Assembly (NCBI GenBank): GCA_019911965.1 | Contig: JAIOJF010000057.1 | Coordinates: 1-55,835, forward strand | Length of the DNA: 55,835 bases | Source: Paracoccaceae bacterium | GTDB lineage: Bacteria > Pseudomonadota > Alphaproteobacteria > Rhodobacterales > Rhodobacteraceae | Direction: 5' to 3' | Part shown: positions 42,203-51,504 of the stretch, one piece after another | Position numbering within the stretch: the first letter of the stretch is position 1 | How the letters are laid out: each line of letters begins with the position of its first letter | Made by a program: the position numbers and the translations under genes | The notes under the pieces: generated by a model | Database searches by the model: none | Seen by the model: only the letters and a program-made list of their open reading frames with translations | Told to the model about the DNA's origin: nothing

Positions 42203-44578
42203 ATGAAAGACTTCAAACTGACCGCAGCCGGATCCACTGGTCGCCTGAGCGGCGCAGATGCGCTTGGCCTTGTCGCCGCGACGGGCACTGAACTGGAAGA
42301 CCTGATGCTGGTCGCCGCCAGCTTGCGGGATCAGGGCCACGGCGATTGCATCAGCTATTCGCGCAATGTGTTCGTGCCGTTAACCAAGCTTTGCCGCGAT
42401 GTCTGCCATTACTGCACGTTTTCGCGCGTGTCGCCAAATACCGGCGCCGCTTATCTCACACCCGACGAGGTGCTGGAGATCGCCCGTCAGGGGGCGCAGC
42501 AGGATTGCAAGGAATTGCTGTTCACCCTCGGCGACAAGCCGGAACTGCGCTATCAGGCGGCGCGTGACGAACTGGCCAGACTGGGCCATGCCACAACGAT
42601 ATCCTATCTGGTCGAGGTTGCCGGGCTGGTACAGCGCGAAACCGGATTGCTGGTGCATGTCAATCCCGGCGTCGCCACCGAGGCGGAAATGGCCGCGCTC
42701 CGGCAGGTCTCGGTATCGCAGGGCATGATGCTGGAAAGCCTGTCCGAGCGGCTATGCGCCAAGGGCGGGCCGCATTTCGGATCGCCCGACAAATACCCGG
42801 CGGCGCGGCTTGAGGTGCTGGAGGCCGCCGGGCGCTTGAAAATCCCGTTCACCAGCGGCCTTCTGATCGGCATCGGCGAGACCCGCGCCGAACGGATCGA
42901 GGCCCTGCTAGCCTTGCGCGATCTGAACGACCGCCACGGCCATATCCAGGAACTGATCATCCAGAATTTCAAGCCGAAGGCGAATACGCGGATGGCCAGC
43001 CATCCCGAGCCGGACGCGGATGAGCTGATCTGGACCATCGCCATCGCGCGGCTGATGTTCGGCGAGGCGATGAATATCCAGGCCCCGCCAAACCTGTTGC
43101 CCGGCAATCCCGGCCGCATTCTGGACGCCGGCATCAACGATTGGGGCGGTGTCTCGCCGGTGACGCCGGATTTCGTCAACCCCGAGGCACCCTGGCCGCA
43201 TCTGGACCAGCTTGCCCTTGATACCGCGAAGGCGGGCAAGGTGCTTGTCGAACGTCTGGCCGTCTATCCGCCTTATGTTCTGGATGCCGATACCTGGCAG
43301 GACAAGGCAAGCGCCGGGCTGGTCCGCGCCAACTCCGACGCCGAAGGCATGGCGCGCAGCGGTTCGTGGTATTCCGGCAAAACGCTGGACGGGAACCTGC
43401 CGCTTGCGGAATTCAAGGCTGGCCCCGGTGGCTGGCTGCACCGCCAACGCCCGCTGTCGCAAATCCTTGCCAGGGCCGAAAAAGGCGACTTGCTGAACAA
43501 TGAAGACGTGTCCGCCCTGCTGACCGCCCGCGGCGGCGACGTGAAAACCATCTGCAAGGCGGCGGATGATTTCCGCAAGACCATTGCAGGCGACGTCATC
43601 ACCTATGTCGTCAACCGCAACATCAACTACACCAATATCTGCAACTACCGCTGTACCTTCTGCGCGTTTTCCAAGGGCAAGACGCACGAGGACCTGCGCG
43701 GCAAGCCATATCTTCACGGGGCCAATGCCATTGTCGAAATGGCCTCAGAAGGCGTCAACAAGGGCGCGACCGAGGTTTGCCTGCAGGGCGGCATCCACCC
43801 CGATTACACCGGCGATACCTATCTGGGCCATTGCGGTGCCATCAAGCGGGCCTATCCCGATCTGCATATCCACGCCTTTTCACCACTGGAAATCTGGCAC
43901 GGGGCGCAATCGAACAAGGTTTCGGTGCGCGAATTTCTGGAACAGTTGAAGGCGCTGGGGCTGGGCTCGTTGCCGGGGACCGCCGCCGAGATACTGGATG
44001 ACGAGGTTCGCGCGGTGATCTGCCCGGACAAGCTTGATTCCGCGACATGGCTTCAGATCGTGAAAACCGCGCATGAGGTCGGCATTCCAACCACCGCGAC
44101 CATCATGTTCGGGCATGTGGAAAAACCCCACCACATCGCCCGGCATCTGCTGAAGCTGCGCGATCTGCAGATCGAGACTGGTGGGTTCACCGAACTGGTG
44201 CCGCTGCCCTTCGTGCATATGGAATCGCCGATGGCGCTGAAAGGCCAGTCACGGCGCGGCCCGACCTTTCGCGAGGCTTTGCTGGTCCATGCCGCCGCGC
44301 GTATCGCGCTCTTCCCGCATTTCCGGAATATCCAGACCTCATGGACGAAAATGGGGGTTGAAGGCGCGCGTGAATGCCTGAATGCCGGGGCCAACGATCT
44401 TGGCGGCACCTTGATGAGCGAAAGCATTTCGCGCGCTGCCGGGGCCGAACATGGCCAGGAATTCACGCCGGACAACATTGTCCGCTTCGTCGAAAGCATG
44501 GGCCGGATCGCACAACAGCGCAACACGCTGTACGGACGGGTTGATGGGCACATTCTGGCGGCAGCGGCAGCGGAATAG
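42203..44578 (+). CDS. fbiC: FbiC, FO synthase (fused CofG-CofH)
   Basis: 791 aa with two radical-SAM domains. The first has CxxxCxxC at C64, C68 and C71 (CRDVCHYCTFSR, CofG half). The second has C480, C484 and C487 (CNYRCTFCAFSKGK, CofH half). ELIIQNFKPKANTRM and GGIHPDYTGDTYLGH fit the two halves. The enzyme makes the deazaflavin FO from tyrosine and the flavin precursor 5-amino-6-ribitylamino-uracil. The fused form is best known from actinobacteria; archaea and cyanobacteria use separate genes. It starts 8 bp after cofC and ends the cofactor set. Confidence 0.95.
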   Translation: MKDFKLTAAGSTGRLSGADALGLVAATGTELEDLMLVAASLRDQGHGDCISYSRNVFVPLTKLCRDVCHYCTFSRVSPNTGAAYLTPDEVLEIARQGAQQDCKELLFTLGDKPELRYQAARDELARLGHATTISYLVEVAGLVQRETGLLVHVNPGVATEAEMAALRQVSVSQGMMLESLSERLCAKGGPHFGSPDKYPAARLEVLEAAGRLKIPFTSGLLIGIGETRAERIEALLALRDLNDRHGHIQELIIQNFKPKANTRMASHPEPDADELIWTIAIARLMFGEAMNIQAPPNLLPGNPGRILDAGINDWGGVSPVTPDFVNPEAPWPHLDQLALDTAKAGKVLVERLAVYPPYVLDADTWQDKASAGLVRANSDAEGMARSGSWYSGKTLDGNLPLAEFKAGPGGWLHRQRPLSQILARAEKGDLLNNEDVSALLTARGGDVKTICKAADDFRKTIAGDVITYVVNRNINYTNICNYRCTFCAFSKGKTHEDLRGKPYLHGANAIVEMASEGVNKGATEVCLQGGIHPDYTGDTYLGHCGAIKRAYPDLHIHAFSPLEIWHGAQSNKVSVREFLEQLKALGLGSLPGTAAEILDDEVRAVICPDKLDSATWLQIVKTAHEVGIPTTATIMFGHVEKPHHIARHLLKLRDLQIETGGFTELVPLPFVHMESPMALKGQSRRGPTFREALLVHAAARIALFPHFRNIQTSWTKMGVEGARECLNAGANDLGGTLMSESISRAAGAEHGQEFTPDNIVRFVESMGRIAQQRNTLYGRVDGHILAAAAAE

Positions 44579-44593
44579 CGCTGTCAGCACCGG

Positions 44594-45751
44594 CTATTGA
44601 GGGCTGGTCGCGTCCGGCAGCGCGATGCTTTTCAGAATGTCATCGGCGCCGATATCCGGCGACGGCGGATAAATCCGCGAGCGGTTGATAAGCTGCTTGC
44701 GGTCCTTCCCCTCAGCGCCGGTCAACTCGACCTCGCGGTCCCAGCCACGGGTAAAGACAGCGCCCCAGGGCCCAAGGTCCAGACAGGTGACGTAAACGTC
44801 CTGGCGATAGGGCCGCGTCGGCTGGCCAGCAAGGTCACGCATGGCGTTGCATCCGGCGTAGCGCCCCAGCACCAAGGCGTGCTGGCAGGTCATCTGCGCC
44901 GGATGCTGGCCGTCGGTCAGGGCATGAACGGTATCGCCCGCGGCAAAGACATTGGGCGCGGTGGCCACGCGAAGATCGGGATCGGAGCGCACACGGCCCA
45001 GATCATCCCGCTCGCCCCCCAAGGACCGCACAAGCGGGCTGGCTTCCAGCCCCACGGTCAGAACGACGGCATCGGCCGGTATGCGTTCGCCGCCCTCCAG
45101 CACCGCCCCGTCGCGGGCTATTTCCCGGATTCTCTGGCCGAATTTCGTCTTGATCCGGCTGGCGGCAAGCGCCTCGGCGATCAGGGTGGCAAGCGGTTCG
45201 CTCATGGCTCCGGTCGGATTGTCCTTGGCATCGACAAGCGTGATCCCCGCCCCTTCGCCAAGGCGGGTGCGCAGTTCCGTGGCCAGTTCCAGCCCGGTCA
45301 GGCCCGCCCCGACGACGACGATTTCCGCCCTGGCGCCAAGCCCGGCCAATCGCGCATCCAAGGTGCGCGACTCCGCGAATGTGTCGATCGAATGCGCATG
45401 TTCGGCAGCACCGGGAACCGGCAGGGCGCGCATCCGGCTGCCTGTGGCCAGAACCGCGCGATCAAAGTCCAGCCACCGCTTGCCGCCCAGGTTTACGCGC
45501 CCGGCGGCAGGGTCCAGCCCCTCGATCTCGGCCAGTTCAAAATTCACGCCCAGCCTGTTCAGCAAGGGGCGCAAGGGGACCTGCATCTCGTCCAGCGCGC
45601 CTTCATAAAGACGCGGGCGGATCGTCAGAGCGGGATCACGGCTGACCAGCGTGATCGAAACCTCCGCCGCCCATTTGCGCCGTTCATGTTCGGCACTCAT
45701 CGCCGCCCAAAGACCGGCAAAGCCGCCACCCAGTATCACCAGCTTTTTCAC
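44594..45751 (-). CDS. NDH-2-like FAD/NAD oxidoreductase
   Basis: 385 aa from GTG 45751, chosen for the GGAGG box 8 nt upstream. Two dinucleotide folds: LVILGGGFAGLWAA at the N-terminus for FAD, IVVVGAGLTGLELATEL near 155 for NAD(P)H, and PNVFAAGDTVHAL for the second FAD contact. It resembles type II NADH dehydrogenases and related flavoproteins. A clear membrane anchor is not seen at the C-terminus. It is convergent with fbiC and divergent from the LysR gene, which may control it. A direct link with F420 is not shown. Confidence 0.85.
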   Translation of the reverse strand: MKKLVILGGGFAGLWAAMSAEHERRKWAAEVSITLVSRDPALTIRPRLYEGALDEMQVPLRPLLNRLGVNFELAEIEGLDPAAGRVNLGGKRWLDFDRAVLATGSRMRALPVPGAAEHAHSIDTFAESRTLDARLAGLGARAEIVVVGAGLTGLELATELRTRLGEGAGITLVDAKDNPTGAMSEPLATLIAEALAASRIKTKFGQRIREIARDGAVLEGGERIPADAVVLTVGLEASPLVRSLGGERDDLGRVRSDPDLRVATAPNVFAAGDTVHALTDGQHPAQMTCQHALVLGRYAGCNAMRDLAGQPTRPYRQDVYVTCLDLGPWGAVFTRGWDREVELTGAEGKDRKQLINRSRIYPPSPDIGADDILKSIALPDATSPQ

Positions 45752-45853
45752 TTGCCGACCTCCGGTCATGTTCATCTGACCTATCGTTGCCATTTGCGAA
45801 ATCGGAATGGTAGTACTAATATTGTAAGTTCTACTTGCAGGATCGCAAACAAC
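45752..45853. promoter_or_regulatory. Divergent promoter region with a weak dyad
   Basis: This 102-bp region separates the flavoprotein and LysR genes. GTAG and CTAC lie 17 bp apart (near 45811-45835) around an AT-rich centre. The divergent layout is typical for LysR-type control. Confidence 0.4.
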
Positions 45854-46741
45854 ATGCTCGCATGGGAAGACTATCGCCTGGTGTTGCATATCGCCCGCGC
45901 CAGAACGCTGAAACGCGCCGCCGAGGCGCTGGGGGTGACGCTGTCGACCGTGTTCCGCCGGTTGCAGCGGATCGAAAACGATCTTCGCCACCCGCTGTTC
46001 GATCGCTCGCCGGATGGCTACCTGCCCACCGAGCTTGGCGTCGAACTGGTGCGCGCCGCCGAGAAGATGGAACACGAGGCAATCATCGGCAGCCGTGCTT
46101 TCGCCGGGCATGAACACGCGATCAAGGGGCCGCTGCGTATAACCTCGACTGAAAGCCTGGCCACCTACTTTCTGGCGCCACTGGTCCCGCATTTCTGCCG
46201 CCACTACCCGGATGTCACCATCTCGGTGGAATCCTCGAACCGGGTCCTGAGCCTTGAGGACCGCGAGGCCGATATCGCCATCCGCCCCCGCCGCCCGAAG
46301 GAGCCTCACCTGGTCGGACGCCGCATCGGCGTTATCGACTGGGGTATCTACTGCGCCGAAGGCCAGTTCGACCAATATCGCGGCATCCGGGCGCTGGCGG
46401 ATATCGGCGATGCCGGGTTCCTGTCATGGGAGGCCAGCAAGTTCTCGGCCGGTTCGCGCGACTGGATCGAAACCCACCTGCCCAGTGTCCGGGTGCAGAT
46501 CGCCACCAACAGCCTGTCCACCGGCGCGGAGCTTTGCGCTGGCAGCGACATGCTTGCGGCACTTCCCTGTTTCCTGGGCGATAGCTGGCCGGGGTTGGTC
46601 CCGGTGCTGCGCCCGATCCCCGACGTGCAGGGTGAAATCTGGATCGTCATCCACGAAGACCTGCGCCGAAACGCGCGCGTGCGCGCGTTTCTGGACTTCA
46701 CCGCGAACCAGCCGCCGAATACCGGCTGGACCAAGGCCTGA
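45854..46741 (+). CDS. LysR-family regulator
   Basis: 295 aa. The N-terminal HTH is WEDYRLVLHIARARTLKRAA followed by LGVTLSTVFRRLQRIENDL. The effector domain follows (GPLRITSTESLATYFLAPLV ... DREADIAIRPRRP). It resembles the subgroup of AaeR/DsdC-like regulators with short linkers. The frame is open much further upstream through the divergent gene, but the HTH starts at ATG 45854, so this start is used. The target is probably the divergent flavoprotein gene. Confidence 0.9.
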   Translation: MLAWEDYRLVLHIARARTLKRAAEALGVTLSTVFRRLQRIENDLRHPLFDRSPDGYLPTELGVELVRAAEKMEHEAIIGSRAFAGHEHAIKGPLRITSTESLATYFLAPLVPHFCRHYPDVTISVESSNRVLSLEDREADIAIRPRRPKEPHLVGRRIGVIDWGIYCAEGQFDQYRGIRALADIGDAGFLSWEASKFSAGSRDWIETHLPSVRVQIATNSLSTGAELCAGSDMLAALPCFLGDSWPGLVPVLRPIPDVQGEIWIVIHEDLRRNARVRAFLDFTANQPPNTGWTKA

Positions 46742-46887
46742 TGCCGGGGCCAGGCCGCCAATTCGCCTTGCATTAAAAATTGAATCAATCTCGAATCTGT
46801 GTCTAATTATTTCGGTATTGAATTCCCAAGGCGCGATTTCCTGTTCGTCTGTTCAGGTTCTTCTGTGGGTGCAGAAGGGAGACTTGC

Positions 46888-48675
46888 TTGACCGTGCTAC
46901 GGAAAAAGGCAGTCGTCTTTGCCGCGTTGCTCGCGGGGTGGTCGCTTGCGGCCCATGGTACGGCCCAGGCCGAGATAATCGCCAGTCTCAAGTCCGGTTT
47001 CTGGGAAGGAGGAGTCGATGCCGACGCCTCGGGCAAGGTCAATCAATGCTTTCTCGCCGCGGAACAGGTCGACGAGCATTATTACGTCATCTTTCGATGG
47101 CAGGAAGACGGGCTTCACCTGACGCTTTATCGCGAAGACTGGGCGCTTGAACCCGGGCAAACCTTTCGTGCGCGCGTTCGCATCGACAGGAAACTTGACG
47201 TTGAAGTCCCCGGCTCCATCCTGAAGGCAAACCTGGTCGATTACGTACTCGGGCTGAACGCTGACGCCCGCAACGCCGTGATGGCCGGGTCCAGAATGAT
47301 CGTGGAAGGGCCGGTCGGCGAGCGGAATTTCCGCCTGACCGGCACGCGCAAGGTGGTCGAAACGCTGATCGAATGTGCCGACCGGTTCATGGAACCGGAA
47401 TCGGACGAGCCAGCGGACCCGACGCCAGAGGTCGCGCCGCAGGCTGAAACCCGGAATGACGATAGCCGCAGCAAGGATGCGGATTCGCCGGAAGTCGCTG
47501 AACAGGACGGAATGAATACCCTCGAAGGGGGTCAGCAGGCCTTCGATGCCGGGCAGTACGACCTTGCGCAGGCGCGCTGGTCTGCGGCCCTCGCCGGCGG
47601 AGACCTTCGCGCGGCAATATCGCTGGGCCAGGCGTATCAATCCGGTAGGTATTTCGATAAGGACGAGGCGCTGGCTGCGCAGCTTTTCAGACAGGCGGCG
47701 GATGGTGGCCTGGCCGAAGGGCATTACTGGTATGGCCGCGCACTGGAGTCCGGGGCCGGGCTTGCCGTCGATCCGGGCGGTGCCTGGGCGCAGATTGCCA
47801 AGGCGGCCGAGGGCGGGTACGTGCCTGCGCAGACCCGTATCGGCCATTTTCTGGAACATGGGGTCGGGCGGGCGGCGGACCCGATCGCCGCCACGGAATG
47901 GTACGCCGCTGCCGCCGAGAATGGCGATCCCGAGGCACAGTACCGGTTTGGGCTGGCGTTTCTGAACGGCCAGGGCATCGGGCAGGATGACGCATCCGCG
48001 CTCTACTGGTTCGACCGCGCGGCGTTGCAGGGTCATGAACACGCACAATACGAACTGGCGCAACTTGTCGTCCGCAGCGGCGCTGCGCCCGATCTGGAAG
48101 AAGCCTATCTGTGGTTTCGGCTGGCGGCAAACAGGGGCGTTTCGGCGGCAGAGGCGCGACTGTTGGACCTGAGGAAATCGGTCCGCCGTTCAAAAACGCT
48201 GGCGCTTGACCTCAAGGCCAAAAAATGGACGCCCGATCTTGAAACACAGGAGGTTCGGGTTGCCTCACCTTTGTTGCGTGCGGGGCCGATCTGGCAGGTG
48301 ACGATGTCGAATACCATGCCAGGCGATCCGGCAGCGGATGCGGAATGCCCGGGCGGGTTTGACGAACGCATGTCATTCAGGGTGCCATCGGGCGGCGGAC
48401 CCGTCAGCGATTTCAGCTACACGTTCAAGATGGATACACGGTTTTTCGGTGCGGGTTCCGATGCCTGCATCCATATCCGGCGCCACGGAGAACTGGTGGC
48501 GGGAGAGTACAGGAACGGGGTTCTTTCGCTTCAGGTCAGGGACTTCTCCGAAGGCTCGGATCAACCGGCAATCGTCGGTTACGAAGGACCATTGGGCAGC
48601 GACGGCACAGGTGAACTCTACAATACCGAACCACCGTTCTCCGGCCTGCGGATCAACGCCGAGGAGGTTCAATGA
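46888..48675 (+). CDS. Exported Sel1-repeat protein
   Basis: 595 aa from a TTG start with GGGAG 6 nt upstream. The signal peptide ends near AAHGTAQAE. A beta-rich part (about 30-165) and an acidic, Pro-rich linker (about 170-210) lead to about six Sel1/TPR-like repeats (for example AISLGQAYQSGRYFDKDEAL, AQYRFGLAFLNGQGIGQDDA) between about 215 and 430. A C-terminal beta domain contains MSFRVPSGGGPVSDFSYTF. It should be a periplasmic or surface scaffold. It overlaps the next gene by 4 bp, and that gene has a similar C-terminal domain. Confidence 0.8.
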   Translation: MTVLRKKAVVFAALLAGWSLAAHGTAQAEIIASLKSGFWEGGVDADASGKVNQCFLAAEQVDEHYYVIFRWQEDGLHLTLYREDWALEPGQTFRARVRIDRKLDVEVPGSILKANLVDYVLGLNADARNAVMAGSRMIVEGPVGERNFRLTGTRKVVETLIECADRFMEPESDEPADPTPEVAPQAETRNDDSRSKDADSPEVAEQDGMNTLEGGQQAFDAGQYDLAQARWSAALAGGDLRAAISLGQAYQSGRYFDKDEALAAQLFRQAADGGLAEGHYWYGRALESGAGLAVDPGGAWAQIAKAAEGGYVPAQTRIGHFLEHGVGRAADPIAATEWYAAAAENGDPEAQYRFGLAFLNGQGIGQDDASALYWFDRAALQGHEHAQYELAQLVVRSGAAPDLEEAYLWFRLAANRGVSAAEARLLDLRKSVRRSKTLALDLKAKKWTPDLETQEVRVASPLLRAGPIWQVTMSNTMPGDPAADAECPGGFDERMSFRVPSGGGPVSDFSYTFKMDTRFFGAGSDACIHIRRHGELVAGEYRNGVLSLQVRDFSEGSDQPAIVGYEGPLGSDGTGELYNTEPPFSGLRINAEEVQ

Positions 48676-51056
48676 AATATCTCCGCATTGCGATCATGCT
48701 GCTGTTCTGGGCAATCTTCGCCACCGCGTCACTGGCCGAGGGCGAACATCTTCTGGTGCGGCAGGTACTGGAAAAATTCGTCAAGGAAACCGGGCTTCAG
48801 ATTGTCGGCGTCGGGTCCTGGGTGACCGGTGAAAACTACAAGCCCGGTGTGTCGGATCACGACTTGCGGCTGGTCCTGCCGGAAGGAACGTCACCCGAAA
48901 AGGCGCGGCAAATCTGGGTCGAGGCGCGCGAAAAACTCAAGACTTCGATGGTTGATGCGTTCAGGAACCTGCCGGACAAGACATTCAAGACCAGCGATAT
49001 CCTGGCCAAGACGAACTTCTACCCACCGGATCAGATGATGGGCGGCGTTGTGGATATGAACAAGGCCTGGGAAACCTTCAAATCTGTCGATGCCTTTCCA
49101 AATCTCGCGGCCCAGCCCGACAAGGCGAAGATCGAAGCAGCAGAAGGCCTCTATGGGGCCGGGGCGAAGTCTTGGCGGCAAAGCTACGAGCTGGAAAAGG
49201 GCATCTGGCTCTATCCCGATCAGGCCGGAGGGGTCGCCACGGGGTCGGCCAAGACCGTGCACATCGCCGAAGGAATTGAGCGGCATTCAGCGTCGGGACT
49301 GGCGAATACCGGTCAGCAATGGATCGAGCACGCCTGGGACGAGCTTCGCCACGACAAGAACGGCAAGACCCTTGGCAAGTACCTTGAACGAATGACCGGC
49401 GATCTTGAGAAATCCATGAACCTCAGCGGAATGGCGAACAAACCCGGCTGGTTCAACGAGGCCGCCGAACTGGGCAGGCATCTGCAAAAGCACCCGGAAG
49501 ATTTCCTGAAATACGAAAGCAAGCTGAGCGCGCTTCTCCAGCAGGGATACAAGGAAGCCGCCATTGCAACGCAATACGCGGCGGCCGGGCCTGTCAAACG
49601 CGCCTATCTGGATGCGATCCAGCGTAGCTGCGCGGCAGGCAGCGCCGGGTGCATGATCGAAGACATCATGGAATTTGGCAAGAAGTTCGGTCAGAACCTC
49701 AACATGTCGCATGCCATGCAACTGGCGATGGTCGCGATGGACCTGGCGACGGTAGGCTCGACCAAGACGGAGGCCGAGCGGGCCGAAGCGATCTACAGCG
49801 CCATCGGTTTTTCGGTAAATCTGCCGGTCGGATTTGGCACCATCCTGGCAGAATACGGGCGCGACAAGGCCGAGGCATTCGGCGTGTCGCTGGTGTCGCA
49901 GTTTCAGGACGTTTGGGACATGATGGATGGCGTCTATTCCTCGACCGGAAGGTCCGGGACGGGCGAATATTCCTGGCCGATCGACCGCCTGTTGCGGGAC
50001 GTTCACACCGAAGAACAACTGAAGGCTGTCGTGCGTAAGGCATCGTTCCACGCATCCGAGCGCGGCTTCGGACAGGAACGGACCGGTGCACTGGACCGCA
50101 GGCTTGCCGACAAGCTTTTTGACAAGGCCTGGCCGGTGGTCCTTGCCGAATGGACGCGCCAGCGCACCATGATCGCCAATGCGCTGGATGAAGCGATGTT
50201 CAAACTCGCCGCCAAACCGATCACCCTCAGCTACAGCCCGAACCCGGCCTATATTGATCCGATTGGCGGCTCCGGCGCGACCGGGCAAAAATGGGCACCG
50301 CTGGATGTCGAGGTCAGCTATGGCGACAAGGACAAGCGGCTGGAAGCCGCGCTCGACTCCGTCCGCACCCTGATGGGCTTCATCGGCGAGACCAATGCCG
50401 GGGTCGCCACAGCCTCGATCCTGTGGGATGGCAAGGCCAGTTCCTCAACCATGATCCCCCGCAAATACACCTATGCCAAGCCCGGCGACTATCCCGTCAA
50501 TGCCGTGCTGCGTATCATGTCGACTGCCATAACCCACAGCGACGACACGCTTTTCGATCGCAGCGTCGATATCCCGGTCAGTATCCTGGTTCGGGTCATC
50601 CCGCCGGAAAAGAACCTGACCGATACGCGCACCGCATCTTTCGAGCGCATTGAACCACCGGTGACAAACGGCCGCGGTTGCGTAGATTTCAGCACCAGCC
50701 ACATGAAGTTCACGTTTCCCGTGCATGGTGGCGAAATCACGGATTTCGATTACTTCCTTGAATACCGCGCCTGCGCCGATGTTCAAATGGATGGTGGAGG
50801 GGGCTTCGGGATAACGATCTACGGAAAGTATGTCGGTACGAACGGGAAAGGCACCTTCGACGGCAAGGATGGCGGGAAGTTCCGTCTTACCTACAGCTTG
50901 GCCAGTACACTCAAAACCGGTTTTGGTGACGGCCCGACGACCAAGACCAGGACCGAGGCGCTGGACGTTCAGATCTGGGCAAGCGGCAAGGCGGAGGCCC
51001 GGGACCCCGAAGAACCGGATGATCCGATTACGGTGCTGACGTTCGAACCGTTTTGA
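48672..51056 (+). CDS. Exported protein with a nucleotidyltransferase-like N-terminal domain
   Basis: 794 aa, with GAGGAGG before the ATG. It has a signal peptide (MKYLRIAIMLLFWAIFATAS, cleavage near LAEG). Residues about 45-75 read GVGSWVTGENYKPGVSDHDL, close to the GS-x(n)-SDhD pattern of nucleotidyltransferases, which is odd for an exported protein because no nucleotide pool is expected outside. A long helical middle (about 150-480) follows, then PKD/Ig-like strands (about 515-655). The C-terminal beta domain (MKFTFPVHGGEITDFDYFLE) resembles that of the upstream Sel1 protein. The function is unknown; the two are probably co-expressed and may interact. Confidence 0.7.
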   Translation: MKYLRIAIMLLFWAIFATASLAEGEHLLVRQVLEKFVKETGLQIVGVGSWVTGENYKPGVSDHDLRLVLPEGTSPEKARQIWVEAREKLKTSMVDAFRNLPDKTFKTSDILAKTNFYPPDQMMGGVVDMNKAWETFKSVDAFPNLAAQPDKAKIEAAEGLYGAGAKSWRQSYELEKGIWLYPDQAGGVATGSAKTVHIAEGIERHSASGLANTGQQWIEHAWDELRHDKNGKTLGKYLERMTGDLEKSMNLSGMANKPGWFNEAAELGRHLQKHPEDFLKYESKLSALLQQGYKEAAIATQYAAAGPVKRAYLDAIQRSCAAGSAGCMIEDIMEFGKKFGQNLNMSHAMQLAMVAMDLATVGSTKTEAERAEAIYSAIGFSVNLPVGFGTILAEYGRDKAEAFGVSLVSQFQDVWDMMDGVYSSTGRSGTGEYSWPIDRLLRDVHTEEQLKAVVRKASFHASERGFGQERTGALDRRLADKLFDKAWPVVLAEWTRQRTMIANALDEAMFKLAAKPITLSYSPNPAYIDPIGGSGATGQKWAPLDVEVSYGDKDKRLEAALDSVRTLMGFIGETNAGVATASILWDGKASSSTMIPRKYTYAKPGDYPVNAVLRIMSTAITHSDDTLFDRSVDIPVSILVRVIPPEKNLTDTRTASFERIEPPVTNGRGCVDFSTSHMKFTFPVHGGEITDFDYFLEYRACADVQMDGGGGFGITIYGKYVGTNGKGTFDGKDGGKFRLTYSLASTLKTGFGDGPTTKTRTEALDVQIWASGKAEARDPEEPDDPITVLTFEPF

Positions 51057-51324
51057 CCATCGCCGGTTGCTTTGGCCCGGCTGTGGGTGGCGGATCGTCC
51101 TGCCGACAAGCCGAGGCGTATTGGTGGCCAAATGATTGTGCCATAGGGCGGTAAAGTTCAGCGTCTGTCGGCTTGGCATACATTTGGAAGCCGGTGTATG
51201 TCGCACCTCAACTGAGCCTGTTCCAGCGCGAGCCCCTGTTTTCTCTGGACTTTCGCAGTCAAATTCCGAACGCAAAAAGCCACCCAACGGCGGCGCGTAA
51301 GTCGCTGATACAATGCGGTGATTT

Positions 51325-51369
51325 TGGTTGCGGGGGTAGGATTTGAACCTACGACCTTCAGGTTATGAG
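51325..51369 (-). other. Attachment site: 3' half of tRNA-fMet (CAT)
   Basis: Read on the minus strand: loop CTCATAA (anticodon CAT), CCTGA, T arm GTAGG-TTCAAAT-CCTAC, acceptor CCCCGCA and ACCA, as in initiator tRNAs. The 5' side of the anticodon stem (GATGC) does not pair with CCTGA, so homology stops at 51369 and the 5' half is absent. This is the scar of integration into the 3' end of the tRNA. Confidence 0.85.
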
Positions 51370-51504
51370 GCATCCCGAGAGGTTCAAAATAGGTTCGTGA
51401 AATCAGTCTCTTAGAGGATTTTCAGGCTCGCGACGTCATCCACGTGTCGCACGGAGCAGACGTAAACGCTTGGGAATCCCGCGCAATCGTTCCACTTGGA
51501 CGTT

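Noticed and set aside
44597-45853. Upstream extension of the LysR gene to 714 codons
   Set aside because: The extra part is antisense to the flavoprotein gene, and the HTH domain starts at 45854.
51056-51324. Repeat-like GCCGACAAGCC and GTCGGCTTGGC as a terminator behind the secreted pair
   Set aside because: The two are not true reverse complements and no T run follows, so no terminator is called.
51158-51373. Short minus-strand frame with LKVVGSNPTPATK
   Set aside because: It is a translation of the tRNA-fMet fragment and flanking DNA.
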